Part shown: positions 8,110-16,523 of the stretch, in pieces
Position numbering within the stretch: position 1 is the first letter of the stretch
Layout of the letters: each line of letters begins with the position of its first letter
Source: Allocoprococcus comes
GTDB lineage: Bacteria > Bacillota > Clostridia > Lachnospirales > Lachnospiraceae
Direction of reading: 5' to 3'
Assembly: GCF_013300725.1 (NCBI RefSeq)
Contig: NZ_JAAIMM010000027.1
Location: forward strand, 1 to 49,103
Length of the DNA stretch: 49,103 nucleotides
The notes under the pieces: model-generated
What the model was told of the DNA's origin: nothing
The model's database searches: none
What the model saw: the letters and a program-made list of their open reading frames with translations, nothing else
Translations under genes and position numbers: made by a program

Positions 8110-9018
8110 ATGGATATTCATGATTTGAAAATATTTCTGACGATCGCGCAGGAAGGCAGTGTTTCCAAAGCATCCAAACTTCTTTATATGACACCGCAGG
8201 GAACAAGTAAGGTACTGAAAAACCTTGAAACAGAAATGGGATGCCAGCTGTTTATCCGGGATAAGTCAGGGATGAAGCTTACAGAGAGCGGAGAAAGATT
8301 TCGCGAGTATGCGCTGAAGGATGTAGACGATTACTATCAGGTAAAGAAAGATATCCTGCATATCGAGCAGAGGCAGAAGAAGGTTGTTGATCTTCTGTCA
8401 GCATATGGAATCTTGCGTCTGCTTACGCCGGACTGTCTTGTGGCATTTAGGGAAAAGTATTCGGATATCGAATTCCATTACCGGGAATATCCGGATCTTC
8501 CAGTCGAACAGCTTTTTGCCGGTAATGAAGGAAATGTGGCATTTTCCATCGGAGATTTTGATGAGCATTTATATCAGGTTGTGCCGCTGGAAACATTTCC
8601 AATCAAGCTTCTGGTTAATGAAAAGCATCCTCTTGCACAGCGAGAAAGTGTCACAATTGAAGATCTGCAGGGAGAGCCGATGTTTATTGAGAGCAGTCAG
8701 TTCCATATCTATCACTTGATCACGGAAAGATGTGAGGAGGCAGGATTTGAACCGGATATTATTTTCCAGACCAGCGGTTTCAGTCTGTGCCACAAGATGG
8801 TAAAGGCAAATAAAGGGATTTCTGTGACAGTAGATTTTATTTATGATGACATGCGGGAAGACGGAATGAAGCTGATCCCGTTTTCTGATGGAAGATATGA
8901 ATGGAAAGCCTGCATGATCACAAGACAAGATGAAGAAGAGAATGAAGGCGTGCAGTGTTTCCGGAAACACGTACAGGAATGGCTGCAAAAGATCCGCTCA
9001 GGAGAGATTACACGATAA
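8110..9018 (+). CDS. LysR family transcriptional regulator
   Basis: A 302-residue protein with an N-terminal winged helix-turn-helix (MDIHDLKIFLTIAQEGSVSK, then ASKLLYMTPQGTSKVLKNLE) and a C-terminal periplasmic-binding-like effector domain from about residue 90. GAGGAAG precedes the ATG. A strong terminator follows. Its target is not obvious: no divergent gene shares its promoter region, although the zinc-ribbon gene lies just upstream and the C_GCAxxG_C_C/TDT pair just downstream. Family call is firm; effector unknown. Confidence 0.92.
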   Translation: MDIHDLKIFLTIAQEGSVSKASKLLYMTPQGTSKVLKNLETEMGCQLFIRDKSGMKLTESGERFREYALKDVDDYYQVKKDILHIEQRQKKVVDLLSAYGILRLLTPDCLVAFREKYSDIEFHYREYPDLPVEQLFAGNEGNVAFSIGDFDEHLYQVVPLETFPIKLLVNEKHPLAQRESVTIEDLQGEPMFIESSQFHIYHLITERCEEAGFEPDIIFQTSGFSLCHKMVKANKGISVTVDFIYDDMREDGMKLIPFSDGRYEWKACMITRQDEEENEGVQCFRKHVQEWLQKIRSGEITR

Positions 9019-9058
9019 GAAAAAAGTTGCTAAGAAGTAACGAAAAGTTGCAGGCGAG

Positions 9059-9111
9059 TCACAAACTATACAGAATGCATGAAAAAGCAGAGTATAGTTT
9101 GTGATTTTTTT
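9059..9111 (+). terminator. Terminator after the LysR gene
   Basis: A perfect 13-bp stem (TCACAAACTATAC at 9059-9071 with 9092-9104), a 20-base loop, then T7. Confidence 0.88.
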
Positions 9112-9174
9112 GTCGACATTTTCGCTTAAATAGAAAGTAACTATAATAATGGAATATTTATAGAAAAAATGAAT

Positions 9175-9202
9175 TTGAATAAAATACACAAAAGAATATA
9201 AT
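9175..9202 (+). promoter_or_regulatory. Promoter of the C_GCAxxG_C_C / TDT pair
   Basis: TTGAAT at 9175-9180, a 16-base spacer and TATAAT at 9197-9202, about 75 bases before the start codon at 9278. Confidence 0.55.
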
Positions 9203-9277
9203 AATAATACATGGATGCTGGCAGAATATACAAATAATCGCGCCGGCACAAATATAATTTTACAGGAGGTTTTGAAA

Positions 9278-9802
9278 ATGAATATTGGGGTAACAGAAAT
9301 CAGTCCAAGAGAGGTGCAGAGAAAGGCAGAGAAATGTTTTAAAGATGGATATTACTGCTGTGAAGCTCTGGTCAGCACAATTCGTGATGAATTCAAACTG
9401 GATGTGCCGAAAGAAGTTGTAGCTATGGCATCCGGAATGGCAGTAGGAGCAGGAAAATCCGGATGTGCCTGCGGTGCATTTAACGGAGGAATTCTTGCAC
9501 TTGGAATGTTCTTTGGACGTACCGAGCAGGATGGACCGACTAACCCGAAGAGTATCAAATGTATGGAGCTTACACACGAACTTCATGACTGGTTCAAGAA
9601 GGCAAATGGTAAAAATGCGATCTGCTGCAGAGTTCTTACAAAGGAATTCAATATGGGACAGGGCGAACACAAAGAACAGTGCATTTATTTCACAGGACTT
9701 TGTGCATGGAAGGTAGCACAGATCGTCTGTCGTGAGCTCGGCATCAAGAATCTGGATGAAATTGATGAACCGTGCGAAAGAAGAAAAATTGCAGATATCT
9801 AA
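9278..9802 (+). CDS. C_GCAxxG_C_C family probable redox protein
   Basis: A 174-residue cysteine-rich protein. The diagnostic block is SGCACGAFNGGILALG (around residues 65-80). It is preceded by YYCCEAL near residue 25 and followed by AICCRVLTKEF and a C-terminal CIYFTGLCAWKVAQIVC. This matches the C_GCAxxG_C_C family, thought from its spaced cysteines to be redox active; the reaction is not known. The ATG at 9278 has AGGAGGT seven bases upstream; the earlier in-frame start at 9215 has no such site. The TDT-type transporter starts 47 bases downstream without a terminator, so the two are probably co-transcribed. Confidence 0.88.
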   Translation: MNIGVTEISPREVQRKAEKCFKDGYYCCEALVSTIRDEFKLDVPKEVVAMASGMAVGAGKSGCACGAFNGGILALGMFFGRTEQDGPTNPKSIKCMELTHELHDWFKKANGKNAICCRVLTKEFNMGQGEHKEQCIYFTGLCAWKVAQIVCRELGIKNLDEIDEPCERRKIADI

Positions 9803-9849
9803 ATGAAGTGGTAACGACAGCCGCTTGATGAGAGAAAGGGAAAGAAACA

Positions 9850-10770
9850 ATGAAAGACGTAATTAAGAAAGTACCGATTCCGCTTTGTGGAGTCATGCTT
9901 GGCGCGGCAGCACTTGGAAATTTACTTCAGAGCTATTCAGAAGGAATCCGTTATGTATGCGGTATATTCGCAGCATTTCTTCTGATACTGGTGCTTTTGA
10001 AGCTGATCATGTTCCCGGGAGCAGTGAAAGAAGATATGGGAAATCCGATCATGGCAAGCGTATCCGGAACATTTCCGATGGCACTTATGATTCTCAGTAC
10101 TTATGTAAAACCGTTTATCGGAAAGGCAGCTTATTACATATGGCTTCTGGCAATCATTCTTCACATCATTCTGATCATATACTTTACGGTGAAGTTTGTT
10201 CTGAAACTTCAGATGCCGAAAGTATTTGCAAGCTATTATATTGTATATGTAGGAATCGCTGTAGCGGCTGTTACAGCACCGGCTTATGAGCAGCTTGGAA
10301 TCGGAACCGCAGCATTCTGGTTTGGATTTGTAACACTGATCGTACTTCTTGTACTTGTAACCTATCGTTATGTGAAGTTTAAAGAAGTGCCGGATCCGGC
10401 AAAACCGCTGATCTGTATCTACGCAGCACCGACCAGCCTGTGTATTGCAGGTTATGTACAGTCCGTAACACCGAAATCATACGGATTTTTGATGGCAATG
10501 TTTGTAGTGGCAACTGTTATTTACATTTTCGCACTGGTAAAAGCAGTTGGCTATCTGAAGATGCCATTCTTCCCAAGCTATGCAGCATTCACATTCCCAT
10601 TTGTTATCAGCGCAATCGCAAGTAAACAGACGATGGCATGCGCAGCAAATATGGGACATCCAATGCCGTTCCTTCAGTATGTAGTTCTGATCGAGACGAT
10701 CATTGCGGTAGCACTTGTTGTTTACACATATATCCGTTTCATGGGAGCTATTTTCGGAGGAAAGAAATAA
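9850..10770 (+). CDS. TDT family transporter (TehA/SLAC1-like)
   Basis: A 306-residue protein made almost entirely of about ten hydrophobic helices. It begins KKVPIPLCGVMLGAAALGNL, which matches the first helix of the tellurite-resistance/dicarboxylate transporter family, and has the conserved FPMALMILSTY and FPFVISAIASKQT segments. Relatives form anion channels or carry C4-dicarboxylates. It follows the C_GCAxxG_C_C gene and precedes the glycine riboswitch, which has its own promoter beginning six bases after this stop codon. The transported ion is unknown. Confidence 0.85.
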   Translation: MKDVIKKVPIPLCGVMLGAAALGNLLQSYSEGIRYVCGIFAAFLLILVLLKLIMFPGAVKEDMGNPIMASVSGTFPMALMILSTYVKPFIGKAAYYIWLLAIILHIILIIYFTVKFVLKLQMPKVFASYYIVYVGIAVAAVTAPAYEQLGIGTAAFWFGFVTLIVLLVLVTYRYVKFKEVPDPAKPLICIYAAPTSLCIAGYVQSVTPKSYGFLMAMFVVATVIYIFALVKAVGYLKMPFFPSYAAFTFPFVISAIASKQTMACAANMGHPMPFLQYVVLIETIIAVALVVYTYIRFMGAIFGGKK

Positions 10771-10775
10771 AAGAT

Positions 10776-10804
10776 TTGACCGGATGGACAAAAAAGGGTA
10801 AACT
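10776..10804 (+). promoter_or_regulatory. Promoter of the glycine riboswitch
   Basis: TTGACC at 10776-10781, a 17-base spacer, and TAAACT at 10799-10804. Predicted start near 10811, about 15 bases before the aptamer. Confidence 0.6.
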
Positions 10805-10825
10805 TAAGTTTATCAAGAATATGTC

Positions 10826-10998
10826 GGATGAGGGACGTCCTAGACACCGCAAGGGGCCGAAGAAGCAAAGCGTAAGGTAAACATCTTCCTTTCGTGGAAA
10901 CTGACAGGCAAAAAGGAAGGCGACCTGACGAATCTTTGGAGAGTGTGCAAAGAAAGCACCACCTACGAGGCTAGAACCAACTGGTAAAAGGACAGAGA
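10826..10998 (+). ncRNA. Tandem glycine riboswitch
   Basis: Two aptamers in series. The first has GCCGAAGAAGCAAAGC followed by CTGACAGGCAAAAAGGAAGG, the hallmark glycine core. The second begins TTTGGAGAGTGTGC, has a GCACCACC core and ends ACTGGTAAAAGGACAGAG. It lacks the long P3 extension and is compact. Its closing strand CAGAG (near 10993-10997) can pair with CUUUG at 10933-10937, or can instead form the terminator stem. The two pairings exclude each other, which predicts that ligand turns expression on. Confidence 0.85.
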
Positions 10999-11047
10999 AA
11001 ACAGATGAACGATTTTTTCGTGCATCTGTTTTTTTCTGTCCTTTTTA
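10990..11047 (+). terminator. Expression-platform terminator of the glycine riboswitch
   Basis: GGACAGAGAAAACAGATG (10990-11007) pairs with the complementary stretch at 11023-11041, with one bulge, and is followed by TTTTTA. Its 5' strand includes the last bases of the second aptamer. Confidence 0.85.
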
Positions 11048-11183
11048 TATGGGCACTTATATGAGATGAGACTGTTAGCAGGCGGTATGTGGTGGTATAC
11101 AAAAGTATTATCTGAGGAAGAAAGGAAAGGGCATTTTTTGAAAAAAATTTGACAGAAGAAAAGGAAAAGCAGGAGGAAAAAAG

Positions 11184-12434
11184 ATGAGAATGATGCTTGT
11201 AGGAGCCGGTGCTGTCGGTGAAAGTATTTTAAAAGTAATGCAGTGGAGAGATCCGAAGGGAGAATGGCTGGAATATGTCCTGGTCTGTGATTATGATCTA
11301 AAAAGGGCAGAAGAAGTTGTTACTATGATGAAGGGGGATACCCGTTTTGAAGCCTCTAAGATCGATGCGACAAATACAGAGGAAATGGCAGAAATGATCC
11401 GGGAGCATAAAATTGATTTTGTGATGGATGCGGCGCCGCCCTTTGCAAGTAATATGATTTTTGACGCTGCGTTTAAAACAGGTGCAGACTACGGAAGTAT
11501 GGGAACCTGGTCTGTTCCGATGGAACATCCTGCGTATGGTCTCGGAATCGAGAACAGCTATACAGAACCAATGACAAAATATAATTTTGACCGCCATGAA
11601 GCCTGGAAGAAGCAGGGAAATATGGCTGTGATCTGTATGGGGATCGATCCGGGTGTTGTAAATGTATTTGCAAAATACGCAGCGACAGAACTTTTGGATG
11701 AGATTACAGAGGTTCATGTAAAAGACGGCGGAAATCTGTCTGTTCCGGGCGCAGATCCGGATGATATCATGTTTGGATTCAACGTGTGGACTGTGCTGGA
11801 TGAGGTAATGAACCCGAATGTTGAGTATGATGAGGAAAAGGGCGGATTTATCGTAGAAAAAGCGTTTGCCGGACAGGAAGTATATGAGATGCCGGAAGGA
11901 GTTGGCGCAAATACGCTGGTCAAAGTTGAGCATGAGGAAGTCGTGACGATGGCACGCTACTTAAGCCAGTATGGATTGAAAAAGGCAACCTTCAAGATCA
12001 GTCTTGATGAGAATCTGATCACGGCACTTAAGGTGCTGGATAAGCTGGGACTTCGCAGTATCAAGCCGATGCAGGTAGGGGATGTGAAAGTAGTTCCACG
12101 AGATGTGGTTGCAGCGTGTGCGCCGCAGCCAAAAGATATCGGAGATGAGATGACTGGAAAAATGCTGGTCGGAGTACAGTGTATCGGAAAGAAAGATGGA
12201 AAGGAAAAAGAATATTTCCTGTATCAGCCATTTGATAATCAGGAGTCTATCGAAAGATGGGGAACCCAGGCTGTTACCGCCCAGACAGGATTTGGAGCAG
12301 CACTTGCACTGGAGCTGATCGGAAGAGGAATCTGGAAAGAAGCTGGGGTCTATGCACCGGAATATTTTGATCCGAAACCATACCTTGAATTAATGAAAGA
12401 AAGTGGTTATAAATACGGAATTATAGAGAAATAA
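11184..12434 (+). CDS. Saccharopine dehydrogenase family oxidoreductase
   Basis: A 416-residue protein. It starts with a Rossmann signature (MRMMLVGAGAVGESILKVM), continues with VMDAAPPFASNMIFDAAFKT (the Sacchrp_dh_NADP pattern) and has a C-terminal catalytic-type domain. CMGIDPGVVNVFAKYAA near residue 155 is typical of this superfamily, which includes lysine-forming saccharopine dehydrogenases and carboxynorspermidine synthases. AGGAGG lies just before the ATG. The 390 bases upstream hold a glycine riboswitch and its terminator, so this gene should respond to glycine, an unexpected pairing for the family. An 18-bp terminator hairpin follows. NAD(P)-dependent formation or cleavage of a C-N bond between an amino acid and a carbonyl compound is the likely chemistry; the substrate is not known. 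Confidence 0.83.
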   Translation: MRMMLVGAGAVGESILKVMQWRDPKGEWLEYVLVCDYDLKRAEEVVTMMKGDTRFEASKIDATNTEEMAEMIREHKIDFVMDAAPPFASNMIFDAAFKTGADYGSMGTWSVPMEHPAYGLGIENSYTEPMTKYNFDRHEAWKKQGNMAVICMGIDPGVVNVFAKYAATELLDEITEVHVKDGGNLSVPGADPDDIMFGFNVWTVLDEVMNPNVEYDEEKGGFIVEKAFAGQEVYEMPEGVGANTLVKVEHEEVVTMARYLSQYGLKKATFKISLDENLITALKVLDKLGLRSIKPMQVGDVKVVPRDVVAACAPQPKDIGDEMTGKMLVGVQCIGKKDGKEKEYFLYQPFDNQESIERWGTQAVTAQTGFGAALALELIGRGIWKEAGVYAPEYFDPKPYLELMKESGYKYGIIEK

Positions 12435-12484
12435 TCTGGATGCGCTCAGAGATGGTCTGAGAAAATAAACAAAATAAAGTTACG

Positions 12485-12529
12485 CGCAAAACGGCACAAA
12501 GTCATAGCAGAACTTTGTGCCGTTTTGCG
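12485..12529. terminator. Bidirectional terminator between convergent genes
   Basis: A perfect 18-bp stem (CGCAAAACGGCACAAAGT at 12485-12502 with 12512-12529) with a 9-base loop. It sits between the saccharopine-dehydrogenase-like gene and the LysR gene. There is no long T-run on either side. Confidence 0.7.
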
Positions 12530-12541
12530 TGTGACAGGAAA

Positions 12542-13417
12542 TCAGATCAGCTTACATTCTTTGGCCCATTTAGTAACAAAGGTAAGAAACTTATCAAGTG
12601 CAGGAGAGAGTTCAGGTGTATCCAGATAGGCCACGGACAGATTCCTGCGGAAGTGTTCGGTAAAGGAACGGACACAGACATTGAATGGAATATTATGGAG
12701 CAGAAGTTTGGGAAGTACAGTGATGCCAAAGCCCTGTTCCACCATTTTAATCGCAGTATAGTCCTCATTGATCCGGAATCTTACGTTAGGGGTGATATGG
12801 TTTAAGCGGAATAATTTTCCGGTTTCATAATCAAAATCATCGGCGGAGAGAACAAAATCCTGTCCGTCAATATCGGCAAAAGATACCGTCAGCTGATCGG
12901 CAAGAGGATGGTCCAGGGAAGTAACCAGAACCAGTTCATCGGTGCCGACAGGCAGATTTGGAAAATCCTTTGCAACATATTGCGAAACAAAAATACAGTC
13001 CAGTTCTTTTTTTCGAAGTTTTTCCGTCAGGTTCTGAAATCCGTCAACATAGAGCCGAAAGGTGATATTCGGGTATTCGGCGGAAAAATTTTTCAGTACT
13101 CCGGGGAGCCAGTTATAGGCAATGCTTTGCACCGTTCCGATGCGGATAAAGCCACTGTCCAGATTGTTGATATTTGAGACAATCTGATCGATCCGTGTAT
13201 TGGCGGAGCGGATATGCATAAGTTCTTCAAAGATGGGTTCTGTCCCGGGAAGTGCTTCCATTCCGTTTTTTGAACGCTTGAACAGCTTGAGACCAATCTC
13301 TTTTTCATAATTGCGAATGGTCTGGCTGACAGCTGACTGTGTGTAGTTGTGTTTTTGAGCAGCTTTTGAGATGCTCTGATTCTCATAGACATCAAGAATC
13401 ACATCGTATTTAGACAT
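12542..13417 (-). CDS. LysR family transcriptional regulator
   Basis: A 291-residue protein. The N-terminal helix-turn-helix is clear (MSKYDVILDVYENQSISKAA, then HNYTQSAVSQTIRNYE), and an effector-binding domain follows from about residue 85. The ATG at 13417 has GGGAGG seven bases upstream; the in-frame start at 13447 lacks a site. The gene is divergent from the dehydratase/cyclodeaminase operon across 286 bases that contain a 15-base direct repeat and a palindrome. It is therefore the probable regulator of that operon, and perhaps also of the saccharopine-dehydrogenase-like gene it converges on. Confidence 0.92.
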   Translation of the reverse strand: MSKYDVILDVYENQSISKAAQKHNYTQSAVSQTIRNYEKEIGLKLFKRSKNGMEALPGTEPIFEELMHIRSANTRIDQIVSNINNLDSGFIRIGTVQSIAYNWLPGVLKNFSAEYPNITFRLYVDGFQNLTEKLRKKELDCIFVSQYVAKDFPNLPVGTDELVLVTSLDHPLADQLTVSFADIDGQDFVLSADDFDYETGKLFRLNHITPNVRFRINEDYTAIKMVEQGFGITVLPKLLLHNIPFNVCVRSFTEHFRRNLSVAYLDTPELSPALDKFLTFVTKWAKECKLI

Positions 13418-13529
13418 GATGTAACCTCCCGTGGTGTTGATAAACAATGCTCTTTTACTATCTTACTTAATATAAGGAAGATAATCAATATCCGCGGGAT
13501 TTTATTATAAATTTTTTTAAAATCAAACA

Positions 13530-13592
13530 TAAGAAAAAGTGAAAATATAAGCGCAAATCAAAGAGTTAATATTGTATTAAGAAAAAGTGAAA
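13530..13592. repeat. 15-bp direct repeat in the LysR/dehydratase intergenic region
   Basis: TAAGAAAAAGTGAAA occurs identically at 13530-13544 and 13578-13592, 48 bp apart. The palindrome CTGATATCAG follows at 13594-13603. The placement between a LysR gene and its divergent operon suggests regulator binding sites. The sequence is AT-rich, so chance is not excluded. Confidence 0.5.
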
Positions 13593-13703
13593 TCTGATAT
13601 CAGTTTTACAGACTTTTCAATGACCGGAAACTGGAATAGCATAGAGGAGGGGAATGAAATTCAAAGGCTTTTAACATGTATCATGAATTAAAGGAGAAGA
13701 ATA

Positions 13704-15386
13704 ATGGGATACGATTACTGGAACGGAACAGAAGCGGCACACCGCCGTGTTATGATGAAGGCGGCAGGATATTCGGATGAGGATATCCGCCAGAAACCGC
13801 ATATCGGAATACCGAATTCTTACATGGCAGGTTCTCCCGGAACTGCGCATCTTCGCCAGGTGACAGAGGCTGTAAAAGAGGGAATCTGGGCAGCAGGAGG
13901 AATCCCGGTAGAATTCGGAATCCCGGCTACTTGCGGAAATGTGGCAAATGGTGCGGATGAGATGAAGTATGAGCAGGTAGGAAGAGATATCGTGGCAATG
14001 TCCATCGAATTTGTATCCAGAATACATAATTTCGATGCGATCTGCTGTGTGGCATCCTGTGATCTGATTATTGCCGGATGTTATCTGGCAGCATGCAGAC
14101 TGGATATTCCGGCCCTGGTAGTGACCGGGGGATCAATGCAGGCCGGAAATTACTGCGGTAAGACAGTTGTAGAGGCAGATCTGGATGCAGCAAGATTCTC
14201 AGATGCTTCTGAGGCAGAATTATTTGAAATGGAAGAAAGTGTCTGCCCTTCATTTGGTGCCTGCCCTTCCATGGGAACAGCGAACACGATGCAGATGTTA
14301 GGTGAGGTATTGAACCTTGTTATGCCGGGAACATCTACGATTCCTGCATCAGATAATGCAAGACTTCGTGCTGCAAGAACAGCAGGAAAATACATGGTAC
14401 AGCTTGCCAGGTCCGGAAAGACACCAAAAGATCTGATCACCAAAGATGTTCTGGAAAATGCGATCATGTTTGATATGGCAGTTGCAGGATCTACCAATGC
14501 GGTACTTCATATCCTGGCATACGCATATGAACTTGGTATTAAGCTTACACTGGCAGAGTTTGAAAAGTATGCGAAGGAAATTTACTGCATCAATGCAGTG
14601 ATTCCAAGCGGACCGTATACAGTTGTAGATTTTCATTATGCCGGCGGTGTAAAGCAGGTCATGAAGCAGCTTGCCGGTAAAATCCACACTGACGCGCCGA
14701 CGATTTACGGGGATACAACTTGGGGTGAACTCCTCGATTCTGTGAAAAGCGCGCCAAATAAAGTCATTCATTCGCTGGAAGATCCTGTAGCAAAAGAACC
14801 GGGACTTAAAATCATGCGGGGAAATATTTCACCGGCAGGAGCGATTGTACGTCCGACAGCAGTATATGAAGAAGTAAAATACATCAAAGGTGCGGCAAAA
14901 GTGTATGAATGCGATCAGGATGCGTATAAAGCCATTATGGCAGGCGAGATTGTCGCGGGGGACATTCTTGTTATCCGCTATGAAGGCTGTAAAGGAGCAC
15001 CGGGTATGAAAGAGCTGATGCTTAGTATCGATGCTCTGATCGGACTTGGACTTGATAAAAAGGTCGGGCTTATCACAGACGCACGTTTCTCCGGATTCAA
15101 CTACGGAGCAATCGTCGGACATGTTTCTCCGGAAGCCTATGACGGCGGTGTGATCGCTTTGATCGAAAATGGTGATGAAATTGAGATGGACATTGCAGGG
15201 GGAACCGTCAATCTTCTCGTATCCGATGAGATTTTAGCAGAAAGAAGAAAATCCTGGGTACGTCCGCCACTTAAGCAGCAGAAGGGTGTTTTAAATATTT
15301 ACGCACAGAACTGCAGACCGGCAGAAGAAGGCGGTGCAATGCAGCCATGGGCACTGGATGCAGATTACGGATATCATCACGAATAA
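13704..15386 (+). CDS. IlvD/Edd family dehydratase (dihydroxy-acid dehydratase-like)
   Basis: A 560-residue enzyme of the usual family length. Three cysteines in the positions of the iron-sulfur ligands are visible: PATCGN (near residue 75), VASCD (near 117) and SFGACPSMGTANTMQM (near 190). The C-terminal half has GNISPAGAI, YEGCKGAPGMKEL and LITDARFSG, all standard. Such enzymes remove water from 2,3-dihydroxy acids or sugar acids to give 2-oxo acids. No ilvC, ilvB or leu genes are nearby, and the downstream partner is an ornithine-cyclodeaminase-like enzyme, so a catabolic substrate is more likely than branched-chain amino acid synthesis (inference). It starts an operon divergent from a LysR gene. 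Confidence 0.88.
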   Translation: MGYDYWNGTEAAHRRVMMKAAGYSDEDIRQKPHIGIPNSYMAGSPGTAHLRQVTEAVKEGIWAAGGIPVEFGIPATCGNVANGADEMKYEQVGRDIVAMSIEFVSRIHNFDAICCVASCDLIIAGCYLAACRLDIPALVVTGGSMQAGNYCGKTVVEADLDAARFSDASEAELFEMEESVCPSFGACPSMGTANTMQMLGEVLNLVMPGTSTIPASDNARLRAARTAGKYMVQLARSGKTPKDLITKDVLENAIMFDMAVAGSTNAVLHILAYAYELGIKLTLAEFEKYAKEIYCINAVIPSGPYTVVDFHYAGGVKQVMKQLAGKIHTDAPTIYGDTTWGELLDSVKSAPNKVIHSLEDPVAKEPGLKIMRGNISPAGAIVRPTAVYEEVKYIKGAAKVYECDQDAYKAIMAGEIVAGDILVIRYEGCKGAPGMKELMLSIDALIGLGLDKKVGLITDARFSGFNYGAIVGHVSPEAYDGGVIALIENGDEIEMDIAGGTVNLLVSDEILAERRKSWVRPPLKQQKGVLNIYAQNCRPAEEGGAMQPWALDADYGYHHE

Positions 15387-15417
15387 AAGTATTGATAAGG
15401 ATAAGGAGAGAACGGGT

Positions 15418-16404
15418 ATGTTATTGCTTTCAAAAGAGGATATTAAAAGTGTAATTACAATGAAAGACATGATCGAAGCGGACAAGCAGGCATTTAAAAT
15501 GGTTGTCGATGGTACGGTAGATACACCGCTTCGTACAGTCATCAACGGAAAGTATGACGGTGCATTTCTGTTTATGCCGGCCTATGCTCCGGAATTAGAT
15601 GCAGCAGCCATGAAGGTGATCAACATTTTTCCACACAATATCGATAACAATCTGATGACATCACCGGCGCAGACTATGCTGATCGACGGAAAGACAGGAT
15701 ATGTGATTGCGATGCTGGATGGAACTTATGTGACACAGCTTCGTACGGGGGCGTCTTCCGGTGCAGCATTTGATCTGCTTGGGAAAAAGGAATGTAAAAA
15801 AGGTGCAATGATCGGTACAGGGGGACAGGCAGCAGCTCAGCTTGAGGCAATGCTCGCAGCAAGAAAGCTGGAAGAAGTAAAGATCTTTGACCTGAATGAA
15901 GAAAGATGCAAAGCATTTGCCGAAGAAATGCAGAAGGAACTGGCAAAATATGGCGCGAAAATCATACCGGCTAAGGATTCAGATGACTGTATCGAAGATG
16001 CAGATCTTATTATTACTGTTACTCCTTCCGCAAAACCGGTATTTGACGGAACAAAGGTAAAGGCCGGTGCAACTATCAGCTGCGTAGGTACTTATGAACC
16101 TCATAAGCATGAGCTGGATCCGGCGGTTTTACCGAGAGCATCTAAGATCATCTGTGATTCAAAAGAGGCAGCACTTTCAGAGACGGGGGACCTTCTGATT
16201 CCGATCGCAGACGGAATCATTACAGAAGAGGATGTGCTTGGAAGCCTTGGAGATGTGATCAATGGAAAGATCAAAGGACGTGAAAATGACGAAGAAATTA
16301 TCGTATATGAAACCGTAGGAGTTGCTGCACAGGATCTGGTAGCAGCGAAGGTGATTTATGATAAAGCGGTAGAAGCCGGAAAAGGACTTCGTTGGGGAGA
16401 ATAA
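15418..16404 (+). CDS. Ornithine cyclodeaminase / mu-crystallin family protein
   Basis: A 328-residue protein with the family N-terminus (MLLLSKEDIKSVITMKDMIE), RTVINGKYDGAFLFMPAY, QLRTGASSGAAFDLL and a Rossmann motif MIGTGGQAAAQLEAML around residue 135. Members include ornithine cyclodeaminase, alanine dehydrogenase, ketimine reductases and opine-type dehydrogenases, all acting on an imine formed from an amino acid and NAD(P). The ATG at 15418 has AAGGAG upstream; the longer reading overlaps the dehydratase. It starts 31 bases after the dehydratase stop and a strong terminator follows, so the two form a closed two-gene operon. Confidence 0.88.
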   Translation: MLLLSKEDIKSVITMKDMIEADKQAFKMVVDGTVDTPLRTVINGKYDGAFLFMPAYAPELDAAAMKVINIFPHNIDNNLMTSPAQTMLIDGKTGYVIAMLDGTYVTQLRTGASSGAAFDLLGKKECKKGAMIGTGGQAAAQLEAMLAARKLEEVKIFDLNEERCKAFAEEMQKELAKYGAKIIPAKDSDDCIEDADLIITVTPSAKPVFDGTKVKAGATISCVGTYEPHKHELDPAVLPRASKIICDSKEAALSETGDLLIPIADGIITEEDVLGSLGDVINGKIKGRENDEEIIVYETVGVAAQDLVAAKVIYDKAVEAGKGLRWGE

Positions 16405-16426
16405 TCCAAGAAGAGGATGTAAGTAC

Positions 16427-16455
16427 AAAAAACACGGAATTTTCCGTGTTTTTTG
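16427..16455 (+). terminator. Terminator of the dehydratase/cyclodeaminase operon
   Basis: A 13-bp perfect stem (AAAAAACACGGAA at 16427-16439 with 16442-16454) with a 2-base loop, ending in a T6 run. Confidence 0.88.
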
Positions 16456-16523
16456 TATTCTAAAGAATAGCTTTGTGATAAAATAGACGAGAACATTAAT
16501 TTAAAGAAAAGGAAACGAGAGAA

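Noticed and set aside
10826-10998. Lysine riboswitch upstream of the saccharopine-dehydrogenase-like gene
   Set aside because: The GCCGAAG block suggested it, but the AGAGGCGC arm is absent while the paired GCAAA...CAGGCAAAAAGG and GGTAAAAGGACAGAG blocks fit glycine aptamers.
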